Positions 44,054 to 54,297 of a DNA stretch of 64,000 nucleotides are shown here, one piece after another. Numbering within the stretch: the first letter of the stretch is position 1; each line of letters starts with the position of its first letter. Source of the stretch: Arthrinium phaeospermum (taxonomy: Eukaryota; Ascomycota; Sordariomycetes; Amphisphaeriales; Apiosporaceae); the NCBI GenBank assembly GCA_006503535.1, contig QYRS01000013.1:496001-560000 (forward strand). The letters are read 5' to 3'. The notes under the pieces were generated by a model. The model searched no databases. It saw only the letters and a program-made list of their open reading frames with translations, and was not told the origin of the DNA. Made by a program: the position numbers and the translations under genes.

Positions 44054-45559
44054 TCACTTGGAGCCGTTCAGAACCTTGGCATTCACCTCATCAGCCCTCT
44101 GCACGCACTCCTCGACGACCTTCCAAAACATGGCGATATCCAAGCCCCTCGGTATCCGCACGCCCTCCTTTCCAGGCTCGAGCAGGGTGGCGACCGTCTG
44201 GCCGGTCTTGGCCCCCTTGAGCGCGTCTTCCAGGCTGCCCTCGGTCTCCACCTTGACGTGGAACCGCTCCTGTCGCCGCTCGCCCGCCGCGCTCTTCGGG
44301 TCGAAGTCGTAGAAGGGGATTTCGTACTCGGTGCCGATCAGAGCGATGGCTACGGCCAGAGGATCGTGTAGAGGCGGGCCTTCTACAATTCCGAACGCAT
44401 CCCTGCTCTAGGGGTTAGTGCTGTCCATGAAGTTCCCTTCTGCAGGACAAGCAGGGGAGAAGATGGAAACAGATATGAGTAGTAGAACGAACCTGTAGGT
44501 GCCGGCAAAGAAATTCAGGAGCTCCACCAGCATGACCCGGAGGTCCGTCTTGCCGCGGCCCTCCTTGACGGGCGCGTCGGGCCCGTACAGCAGCAGCTCG
44601 TTGACCTCCTGCGTCGCGAGCACGAGGTGGGTCAGGTCGAGGGGGATCAGGGTGGTCTTGGCGGCGAGGACGGGGTTCTCGAAGAGGGAGGCGGCGGCCT
44701 CGGGGTCGATGAGGATGTTGAACTCGGCCCAGGGCGTGTAGTTGCCGATGCGCTCCTTGCCGTCGACGCGGCCGAGGACGGCGGGCGTGAAGCCGCCGCC
44801 GAGGGAGCCGCCCATGATGCTGAGCCCGCGGATGTGCGCGGCGAGGTCCGGGTGCCGCAGGAAGAGGGCGCCGATGTTGGTGAGCCCGCCCGTGGCCACC
44901 AGGCACGCCGTCCCGGGCTCTGTCGCCCGCAGCGCCGCCGCCATGGCGTCCACGGCGTCGACGGAGCGGTCCGCGGCCGTCTGGGGGCGCGGCAGCAGGT
45001 CCGTCCCGTCGAGCCCGGACTCGCCGTGGATGTCGGTGGGCGCGTGGATGGGGGCGCGCTCGAGGGCGTGGGCCGCGCCCGGGTACACCGTCACCTCATG
45101 CTGCTTGCCGATGGCGGCGAGCACCGACAGGGCGTTGTTGGTGGTTTTGTCCAAACTGGCGTTCCCGTGCACGGTGCTGATGTTCAGCAGCTTCAGGCCG
45201 GGATGATATGCAGCTAGCAGAATGGCGAAGGTGTCCTGTTGGGCGGGTTAGCGAGCTGCCTGCGCCGCCGACTCATGCAACGGTCTGATCTTTTTGGCCA
45301 CAAAAGAAGGTTTGGGCGGCTCGGCTGTCATGTCCCGTCATCTTGCCTTTGCCGAGGTCATCCCAACTTTGGCTTCGGATGGTATTAGGCGCGCTGGCGT
45401 CTGCCGCCACAGCTTCTTCCCCCGATCCTATCCATTTCCCTCGGGCTCTCCTATGACCTCAAGAGACAATACGTAGGTTGCTATGAGATACGAAAGGCTG
45501 AAGAGACTCACATCATGACCGGGATCACAGTCCAACCAGACCGGTACCGGAGCCGACAT
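44054..45559 (-). CDS. Inosine-uridine preferring nucleoside hydrolase
   Basis: Three exons (45559-45512, 45235-44493, 44405-44054) encode about 380 aa. Splicing exons 1 and 2 joins WLDCDPGHD to DTFAIL, rebuilding the family's calcium-binding D-x-D-P-G-x-D-D motif, which neither exon has alone. Further motifs are ISTVHGNASLDKT, LVATGGLTNIG, SIMGGSLGGG, EFNILIDPEAA and GPPLHDPLAVA near the C-terminus with the second catalytic-site Asp. These enzymes hydrolyse the N-glycosidic bond of ribonucleosides in purine/pyrimidine salvage; yeast Urh1 is the closest familiar type. No signal peptide, so probably cytosolic. It is convergent with the EthD-like gene (245 bp between stops). Exon 3 is taken from the acceptor CTAGAG to keep frame. 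Confidence 0.9.
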
Positions 45560-46192
45560 GTTCTGGGATTATTTGCGAAGTGCGTTCCCCTAGTATGAAT
45601 GCAAATGACGTCTTGGTAGCTTCGCAGATGGACGAGTTTGGGATTTCAATGCTAGAGAGACTGTCGAGTGATGGGAGCGATTGTCTGTCTATTATGGCTG
45701 GCAACTTGTCCACATTTCCATCTGTATTACACCTCATAGTAGCAGCTGCGGGACCCAGCAAACCGTCGGAAGCCTTAGTGCGGGCCTGCCCGAGACCCCG
45801 ATCAGGTTATCAGCACTGCCGATCAAGCAATCCCGGCGACACCGCTCCCTAGACAATATTGGTAACAGCATACAAAACTGGTTTGGGATAATGATACAGT
45901 TTGTGTTTTGTTGATATTAAGGGCAGCCGGGTTTAATGAAAACACCAAGACATTCATATAACCATAACCGTATAGGTTACCTACGATACGATAGACATAT
46001 TGAAATACGCTGCGTAGTCAGTATTATATGCTATTAACAGTGACAAATGTCACGTTCGTCGAGAGGGATGCATTAACATGTAGTCCCTATCTTGTAATCG
46101 GCCATCGCAAGTCGTGAGCCCAAAGAGGGCGGCCAAGACAAATCCATAGACCCAATGTGCAACCAACTCGGCCGAGGTGGTAGAAGCAAGAG
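45560..46192. other. Intergenic region between the nucleoside hydrolase and RED genes
   Basis: 633 bp, A/T-rich in its right half (about 45880-46060). Short plus-strand ORFs have no recognisable content. Confidence 0.45.
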
Positions 46193-47874
46193 TTACTTGC
46201 CAGCAGTCTTCCGTTGCTCCATCACTCGCATGACGTCGGCGACGTTGTTGGCATCTCCTTTTCGCTTTTTGCCTCCCCTCTTCCGCTTTGCCTTGCCATC
46301 GCCACCTCCCTTGCCGTCTTTGTCATCCTCTTCATTCCCCCATTCTGACAGCTCGACTTTGGAATCGTCAAGGTCTGCCTCGTCCTCGAACCTGCTCATT
46401 CCGAAGCCCATATCCATATCCTCGGCGTCGCGATCCACGTTTTGCAACATCTTACGATGACGTTCTGCCTTGGCTCTGGCCTCTTCGTCGTCCTCGTCCG
46501 AAGGCTTCGGTATCGCCTTGAGGGACGCTGCCCTCTTGAATGCAGCAGCAATCGCTGGGTCGGACATGGACGGCGCTTGAAGTGTCTCAGAAGAGACAAG
46601 TTTCGTCTTCGCGTCCTTGAAGTAGTTCCTTGGTTCGGATGTCGTAGCTGGATGGGGAGGTGGAGGCATCGCAGCCCGATCTACTCGCTCCGATGGTGTT
46701 GCGCTGTCCTTGGTGATCTCCCCTTCGTCCTCGTCGCTGTCTTCATCTGAATCGTCGCCGAGGCCGGCTAAGGGGTCGTAATCATCGCCCACGTCATCAA
46801 AGATGTCAACCTCCTTTTCGTCCTCTTCCTCAGGCTTCGGTTTGTAGATGTCAGGCACTTCCATGCCCAACGGTTTGGCGTCTTTATCAGGCATCATTGC
46901 CTCTCTTGCCTTGGCTTCAAGTTCAGCGTCCGCCTTGGCTTGATCCTGTGGTTGGATCTTGCGGATCTTGCGCTTCTCGTGTCCATCTTCATCCACCACG
47001 ATCAGTACCTCCCTCCCCTTGCTGTCCCTCTCTATCCTGGACGAGCCTGGAGCAGGCTTGTCGCCAATCTTCTTGAACTTGTCCCCAAGGGCGGATTTGC
47101 TTTTGGCATTAGCGGCGTCTCTTGCTGCTTTGAGTTCAGCCAAGATCATGTCTCTTGTCCGCTTCTGTCCAGGTTTAAGCCCCCCTGTAGCAAATTGACC
47201 TTTCTTTGCCTCTTTCTCTCTTGCGATGGCCTCGATATTAGCAGACTCCAGCTCCTCAAATGCCTCGTCGACGTCTTCCGCCTCGGCGACTTCTCCATCT
47301 TTTTCTTCGTCCTCCTCGTTGTCGGAGTCTGGCTCGTTTTCGTCCCCCCCGTAGACATTCTCCCCTTTGCGAACTCGCTCCAGTAGTTTGAAATCCAAGC
47401 CTTTGACCAAGTGCGTGCTAGAAAGATCGCCGCCGGCAATCTCGAACCGTAGTCTGTCGAATGTCTCCTGGTCAATCTCCTCCTTCTTTAGAGACTCCTC
47501 CAGTGCCTTGATGCGCACAGCTCTGGAGTCTGCCTCTTCGTCCTCTCTTGCTTTCGTTCGGTCCACATAACCAGCTGCGAGCTTGCTTCCTTTCGGGGCG
47601 GACGTTCTGTGCTTCTTTTGCGGCTTATCGGCTTGGTTCCTTTCCGCCAGCTGGCGCTGGAAATCGGTCCGGCTGAATCCTACAGAACGACTAATCAGAG
47701 GTTAGTATGTAGACCAAAGGAAGAGGATCGGGGCGTATCGCACGGTGTCATAGGAATGCTGGACTTCTGCCGCGAGCCGAGCGCAAGGGAGCGCGCCGGC
47801 GTGGATTCATTGTTGTCTGCGGTTGGTTTGGGGGTGTTCCCTCCGACAAGCCGCCTGAATTGCTCGTTGTTCAT
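46193..47874 (-). CDS. Spliceosomal RED/IK-family protein
   Basis: Two exons (47874-47744 and 47672-46193, 71-nt intron) encode about 536 aa. The N-terminus is diagnostic: MNNEQFRRLVGG, then SSIPMTPRTDFQRQLAERN across the splice, KKHRTSAPKGSKLAAGYVDR and TKARE. This is the RED N-terminal domain of the splicing factor RED (IK), which works with Smu1 in the spliceosomal B complex. The middle has FDRLRFEIAGGDLSSTHLVKG and GLDFKLLERVR, also conserved. The C-terminal half is acidic and Lys-rich, low-complexity. The acceptor is the CAG seven bases after a nearer TAG; only the later one keeps frame. RED and the divergent REV1 have their starts 794 bp apart. Confidence 0.88.
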
Positions 47875-48668
47875 GACGGATTATCGCAATGGGGGGAAGA
47901 TCGTCGGTGGAATCGGAAATGTAGAATGGCTTTGCGTGTCGAAGGGCTTGCTTCCTTCCTTCCTCCAGAGAATGACTTTGCGACAGGTTTATTGACGTTT
48001 AAGTTGAAGACTTGGAAGCATGTTGTAGGAAGCCATTCACTACCCGTTACTTTATAGTGGGGGCCCTTCTGTAACTAAAGCACTATTTTTAGGTAAACTC
48101 ACTGACAGGCCATCAAAGCACGCCTTGCCTGGGCAGAACATGTGCTTATAACGCAAGGCCTATTTGAGTGCCCCAGATTCCAGACGTACGTGAAATCGAT
48201 GGCAATTTAGAACTGTCGCATTCTATTTCGAGAAGACCCCCTTTCTTTCGGACCATGACTATTTCCATATTGGCAATGACAAATTATGCGTACGTGTAGC
48301 TCAAGCTCGTTGGGGTCACGGGATGACGTGTAAAGGTGGTCGCGTCGACCCCCACCAGCTCTCCCTGCCTGGACGCGTTTCTAACTTACATCCCATCCCA
48401 TTCATTCATGCATTTGAAGCCATACCGAGTATCGCCTGGATCAGAAGAACAAAAGGGAAGGCCCTGATTGGCATCTTGACAACTCTCGACCGGTTTTTAC
48501 TTATCATAAACTGCTTGGTTGTCTCGTGAAATTCAGAGCATCAATCTCGGAGCATACTCCTGCATCATGAAATACGTTCCCCGGCCTTTTACAAGTGGCA
48601 AACTGGGCGTTTTCAACCTGCAACAATCCTGAGCCAGACCTGAGCCACCGGAATCTTCGTTGGTGAAA
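47875..48668. promoter_or_regulatory. Divergent promoter region of RED and REV1
   Basis: 794 bp between divergent ATGs (47874 minus, 48669 plus). No gene or clear TATA element was recognised. It must contain both promoters. Confidence 0.45.
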
Positions 48669-51600
48669 ATGGGCAGCCGCCTGGAGAAGAACTCGAACGC
48701 TGTGCGCAAGCGTATCGAAGGGCATACCTTTTCGGATGAAGGGGGCGAGGAATATGAGGCGAGCGCCTTCGGCGGATTCAACGACTACTTCCGTCGCAAG
48801 AAGATCAAGCTGCAGAATCTAGACTCGGAACTCCGGGCTTCTGCAAACGATAGCCCCCAAATATTCAAGGGTGTGGTCGCGCATGTAACTGGCTATACTC
48901 AACCTCCTCTCCATATGTGAGTTGACCGAGACCATCGACCTTGTTGATGTCCAATCCGACTTACAAGTCCAGCCTCCATCGTGAACTGGTTCAGCATGGT
49001 GCCGGCTTCCTGCAATATCTGGATTCCAAGACCATGGCCACTCACATTATCGCATCACATCTGCCGCCCAAAAAGATGGTAGAATTCAGCAAATACAGGA
49101 TTGTCAGACCAGCCTGGGTCGTGGACTCTATCCAGGCTGGGAAGCTTCTACCGTGGTCAGACTATCGTGTTATTGAGGAGACCCCAAGACAGAAGACGCT
49201 GAAGTTCGACGGGACGAACCTCGCTACTCAGGCGAATACGCAGACGTCGCCGCTGGCTGGCTACCGGGAGCAATCCAACAAGAGCTACTACACCAGCCAA
49301 CTAAAAGGTTTTGCTGAAAGTATAGATGGAGCCAATACTCACAACAGCTCACCGGCCCAACCTCGCATACACACGCCTTCTAAGTATCAGGCTGTAGGCG
49401 CCAAAACCCCCCATTCGGTACCTGCAAAGTCAGAAACCAAGAAGGACGAATCCAGTAAGCCGCAGTCTACTGATACCTCTGCCGAAGGAGACGAAATCAG
49501 TCTCGTGCAGCATCCCGATGCACAAGAGGATATCGCAATGCCAAGTATGGATGTTCCAACCACCGAGGAAGCAGATAATGCGCCTACTGAGGTTTCGAAA
49601 GAGATGACCTCCGAGGAACACAATGCGGCATTACTCCAGGATCCGAGAATGCGAAAATCGTCGACTGCCAATCCGGATTTCATCAAGCAATACTATGCCG
49701 AAAGCCGTCTTCACCATTTGTCGACGTGGAAAGCCGAGTTGAAGTCGAGAATGCAGAAACTTGCATCTGAAAAGGGGCCCCAAGCAAAACCCCGGAAGAG
49801 ATCCGCCGGCGCGCGGCGTTACATCATGCATGTCGACTTTGATAGTTTCTTCTGCGCCGTTTCCCTCAAAGGCGCACCCCACTTCGCCGACAAGCCCACT
49901 GTTGTTGCCCATGGGGCCGGCAACGGATCAGAAATCGCCAGTTGTAATTATCCAGCACGCAAGTTTGGCGTCAAGAACGGCATGTGGATGAAGAAGGCCA
50001 GGGAGCTATGCCCCGAATTGAATGTTCTGCCATACGACTTTCCAGCCTACGAAGAAGCAAGCCGCCTCTTCTATGAATCCATCCTCGAAGTCGGTGGTGT
50101 GGTTCAGAGTGTCAGTATCGATGAGGCTCTGATCGACGTAACTTCGGTAATACTAAAGGCCGCCTGCTCTAGTGGCGGAGGTGTAGACGAAGGGAACATT
50201 TGGAGGGAGCAGGAGAAGGCAGATCAGATCGCACTGGACCTCCGTGGCCTGGTCAAGGAAAAGACCGGCTGTGCCGTTTCTGTCGGCATTGGCGGCAATA
50301 TCTTCCTCGCTAAAGTGGCTTTGCGAAAAGCCAAGCCGGCAGGTCAGTTCCAAATAAAACCGGAAGATGTACTCATCATTCTTGGGGAGCTCCAAGTCAA
50401 CGATCTCCCAGGTGTTGCTTATAGCATTACGGGCAAGCTGGAAGAAATAGGGGTCAAACTTGTCAGCGATATTCGGCAGATTTCCAAAGAGCGTCTCACC
50501 GGAACCCTCGGCCCCAAAACCGGAGAGAAGCTTTGGGAGTATGCCCGTGGAATCGACCGGGCAGAAGTGGGTGACCAGCCTATCCGGAAATCCGTCTCGG
50601 CGGAGGTGAACTGGGGAATCAGATTCATCAACCAGGAGGAGGCTGAGGAGTTTGTGTTCAACCTATGCAAAGAGCTCGAGCGCCGTCTACTCAACGAACA
50701 GGTGAAGGGCAAACAACTGACTATAAAAATCATGAGGAGATCTGCCGACGCTCCGTTGGATCCGCCGAAACATCTTGGGCATGGCAAGTGTGATACTTTC
50801 AACAAAAGCACCATGTTTGGCGTCGCGACACACGATGCCCAGGTACTCGGCAAGGAGGCGGTCATTATGCTGCGCTCCTTCAAATTCAGCGCTGGTGACC
50901 TTCGTGGTCTCGGTGTGCAGCTGACTAAATTGGAGCCCCTAAAGACGTCAACAGCCGCGCCGGATGGTAGCCAGAAGCAACTCAATTTTGGCAATTTCAG
51001 AGCATCGACGACTATAACGAAAACGACTTTGGACCCTATACAAGATGCCGGCAGTCCTGAAAAGCCAAAGGCGGCGCCTAGCCACGGCGGGCCAAACGAC
51101 CCTATCATAGACGGACCCCTGACTCCCCGAAAGCCCAAAGGAAATGCGGTACACCCAGCCTTTACTTTGGCGAAGGTCAGCGAGAAAGACGACAAGGCGA
51201 GGACCCCACTGAATATAGGGGGCACGCAATTCGTGATTCCCTCGAACCCCGACCCGGCCGTCCTGGCAGAACTCCCCAACGACATCCGCGCCCGTTTGCT
51301 AGCCCAAGCCAGCCGATCCTCCGAAAGCAGGGAGCCGTCGCCCGCTCTAGGAAGGTCTAGGACCCAGAGCCCTGCCTTGTCGCCCGACGAGATTCCGCCT
51401 GGATTCGACCCCGAAGTTTTCAGTGCCCTGCCGGACGACGTGAAGATGGAAATCCTAGCCTCGTACAAACCGACACGGGCTGCGGGAGCGTCTTCGCAAA
51501 GCCGCCTACCCCAGTCCCCGCGCAAAGACCGCCTCATTCAGCCCACAAAGAAGACGACCCCGACGAAGCGCGGCCGGCCGGCAGGGATGCCCTCGCTGCG

Positions 51601-52306
51601 CGCCCGCGAGCGCCAGGCCGATGCGAATGCCAAGATCGTGCAGACCAACTTCCGATCCCTGAAGACCAACAGAAACAGCAACAGCAACAATAACCAGGCA
51701 GGTGACGGCGGCGAAGGCGACGATGCCACCGCCATCGAAGAGCCCGACATGACTGATGACGCCCCGTGGGAAGAGCTCGATCCCGAATTCCTGGCCGAGC
51801 TGCCCGAGGACGTGCGGAGAGAAGTCGTCGCCGAGCACCGGCGGATGAAGGCGCAGCGCGTCGGGCTGGACCTCCGAGCCCTCGAGAACAACCGCAAGCG
51901 TCTCTTGCAGGAGCTGGACGATGACGAGGAAGACTTGGTCCTCCCGGGCGGCCAGACCACGCTGAATTTCGGCCCGAGGCCCGCCAAGGTCGCCTTCACA
52001 AGTGCCGGGCTCACCACTGTAGCCGAGATCACGGATATGTTGAACGTCTGGTACAAGTCGACGGTTGCCGAGGGACCTCACCGCCATGATGCGGAGATGT
52101 TGGAGAAGTACCTGGCCAGAGTCGTGCTCGAGGAGCGTGCTTTGACCAAAGTTGTGAAGATTGTGAAATGGCTTGGCTACCTGAATGATTCAGACGTATC
52201 CAACAGCCCTGGCAAGACGGCTTGGAAGGCGGTGTTACAGGGAGTGAAAGCCGCCGTGCAACAGGCAATGCATAGTGCGGGACGAGGCTCCCTGATGGGC
52301 ATATGA
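48669..52306 (+). CDS. REV1: DNA repair protein Rev1 (Y-family deoxycytidyl transferase)
   Basis: Two exons (48669-48916, 48973-52306) encode about 1193 aa. Order: N-terminal FNDYFRRKKIKLQ segment, BRCT domain (about 60-150; GYTQPP across the intron, VQHGAGFLQYL, THIIAS, PAWVVDSI), linker, and a complete Y-family polymerase. MHVDFDSFF (D371, D373) and SIDEALID (D466, E467) hold the metal-binding carboxylates; SVGIGGNIFLAK and GIDRAEV follow. After the little-finger domain come three ubiquitin-binding-motif-like helices (LPNDIRARLL about 850, LPDDVKMEIL about 900, LPEDVRREVV about 1025) and the C-terminal domain that binds Rev7 and other polymerases. It inserts dCMP opposite abasic sites and scaffolds translesion synthesis. 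The start is ATG 48669; the frame upstream begins at TTG. Confidence 0.95.
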
Positions 52307-52715
52307 AGCCCGCCACGTTGTACATCAAGGAGTTGTATAGGTAGTTACGAGGTAGATTTATGAGCCACGAACATGATACCAAAGAAGAAGAAAAAGGATT
52401 CCGAGGTCATTCTTGAGAATTAAGATTCCAATTGAATCGTATCTGTATTCTATGGACCAATGCCCTAATTCTATGAGAGCGATGCTGTCCCATAGCCTCT
52501 CCTCTATTCGGGTATCATTTTGTCTATAGCCGCCCAACGCCACGAGCTGACCAAACCCAGTTAAACTCCTTCAAACACCATTCGCAAATCCATGAGAGAG
52601 AGCGCAGATATGACACGGCAAACTCAAGAGAATAGAGGGCGCCTGTAAAGCAGCATAGCCGAGGTCAACGCCAAAGAAAAAGCAAATGAAACCAACCCTA
52701 CTTCTCCCATACCAT
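52307..52715. other. Convergent intergenic region, REV1 and WSC-protein 3' ends
   Basis: 409 bp between convergent stops. A/T-rich, with an AAGAAGAAGAAAAAGG tract near 52382. No gene recognised. Confidence 0.45.
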
Positions 52716-53276
52716 TTACAAGGCAACCAGGGAAAGAGCCATGCCTCTAGCAAATAAGATGACCCAGATCAGGCTAGCGGCCAAGGCGGCAGCCGAGTTC
52801 TTCGAAGACGTGGTCGAGGTGGGACTCCTGGTGGGAGTAGAGGAAGTGCTGCTTGCAGACGACGTGACGGTGCTGTTGTAGATGCTAAGTCTGAGGTTGC
52901 CACCACAGGACATGTTCTTGTTGGCAGGGCACGCCATGTCACAGTCGCTGTCGTTCCGCTTGGTGGACCGCAGGTTGATCTCGTTGCCGCACCAGCATTC
53001 GCGGGACCACTCGAGCCCGGCAAACTTGTACTTATCGCAGAAGTCCAGGCACATGGGCACCGTCATGGAGTCAGGCTTGACGTCGGACTGGTCCTTAAGA
53101 GTACGACTGGTGGTGCCATTAAGCCCTTGCGTCTCCGAGAAGCAACCGCCGTAGATATATTTGGAGCTGCCGTTGAAGATGGCAAGGTCCGACGCGACGG
53201 CTGTGGATGAGTAGAGGGCGAGCATGATGATGGTGACGAGGAAAATCGCCATGCGTGAAGTCTTCATGGTAGCCAT
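52716..53276 (-). CDS. WSC-domain surface protein with signal peptide and GPI-type tail
   Basis: Intronless, 186 aa from the ATG at 53276 (the open frame starts nine bases earlier at TTG; the ATG at 53267 is also possible). A hydrophobic signal peptide (about 10-28) is followed by one WSC domain (about 38-135): Y-I-Y-G-G-C-F, then C-L-D-F-C, Y-K-F-A-G-L-E, R-E-C-W-C-G and M-S-C-G-G-N-L-R-L-S-I-Y, with the expected cysteines. A Ser/Thr-rich spacer and a C-terminal hydrophobic segment ending the chain suggest a GPI anchor rather than a Wsc stress sensor, which would have a cytosolic tail. WSC domains bind wall glucan or other carbohydrates. Role here: wall-associated, inferred. Confidence 0.85.
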   Translation of the reverse strand: MATMKTSRMAIFLVTIIMLALYSSTAVASDLAIFNGSSKYIYGGCFSETQGLNGTTSRTLKDQSDVKPDSMTVPMCLDFCDKYKFAGLEWSRECWCGNEINLRSTKRNDSDCDMACPANKNMSCGGNLRLSIYNSTVTSSASSTSSTPTRSPTSTTSSKNSAAALAASLIWVILFARGMALSLVAL

Positions 53277-54297
53277 GTTGATCAACGGGTAAGTTCAACA
53301 GTAAGTAAGCAGTTGTAGTAGTAGTAGTGGAAGACCAGATGGAAAGGAAGAATAGACTAATGTGTGTCTTGGGAGCAATGCTGTGATGGGAGTTCTGGTT
53401 TCTGGTTTTCGTGATAAGCAAAACACTGGATGGATGTTGGATCAATGTAGACGTGCAAAGTATGAAGAACTGGGAGAAGTTTGGAAGAAGGTCGTCGAGA
53501 GTTTGACGCCCAAGATAAAGACGTGCACTCGAGTCGACAGCAAAGGGACAGCAGAAGGAACGACAGTCAGCTTTGGGAAGGTGGAAATTGCGGGTGTCCT
53601 TGGCTGCCACCCGTTGAATTCTTATATGAGGAAAGAGAAGGAGACCATTGACTTTTTCGCGCTACACCTGCATTGCCGATTGGACTAAAGTCTTACCAAT
53701 ACTAATCAGCAACGGCACGCAGCTGCCGTCAAGTCAGGTACGGACAGAATGGAGAACACGAAGGAAGTCACCAACCGATAGAGAGCTGACCCGGAACTGA
53801 GCCAAGAAGAAGGAAGAGCTGATGCCTCGAGGCCCAAGATGGTCCGGTCTAGAAGCACGCTAGCAAAAGCTAACGAAAGCCGACTTTGAGGCCGATGCAC
53901 TCCATCAGTCAACCGTCACCCGAGCACTTGGTAACTTCCAGAGATTCAAGCCAAACCTCTCTCTCTGCACCTGAATAAAATAAAATGCCCAAGAGCTGAC
54001 GTCAACCGACAGAGCTCGCTGGTTACCTCTGTATATGAGGTATGTAGGTAATCATTTGTGCCTGGGTATCACGGCTTCCCTTTTTCTATGTACCCAACCG
54101 ACCAAAGCTCCACGTCACATGCCACATGCTTCATACAGTCGTACTATTGATACAATCATGGAGGCTCCAATCCGCTCCTGATTCTAGTTGAGATTTAATG
54201 ATGACCATGCCCATGCAAGTCACCGTAACAACATAGAATGCAGTGCCTACCTTGAGTAATGTTACCTTCCAATGTACAATATAGAGAAACATTACTA
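53277..54297. other. Intergenic region upstream of the WSC protein and downstream of OCT1
   Basis: About 1 kb. A TAG/GTA trinucleotide run lies near 53314-53330, in the WSC-gene leader. The 108-codon plus-strand ORF (53362-53688) has no recognisable content. Nothing else seen. Confidence 0.45.

Noticed and set aside
44627..45217. 196-codon plus-strand ORF opposite the nucleoside hydrolase
   Set aside because: Antisense shadow; Gly/Asp/Val-rich with no domain.
50419..51537. 372-codon minus-strand ORF within REV1
   Set aside because: Antisense to the conserved polymerase and UBM region of REV1; no recognisable content.
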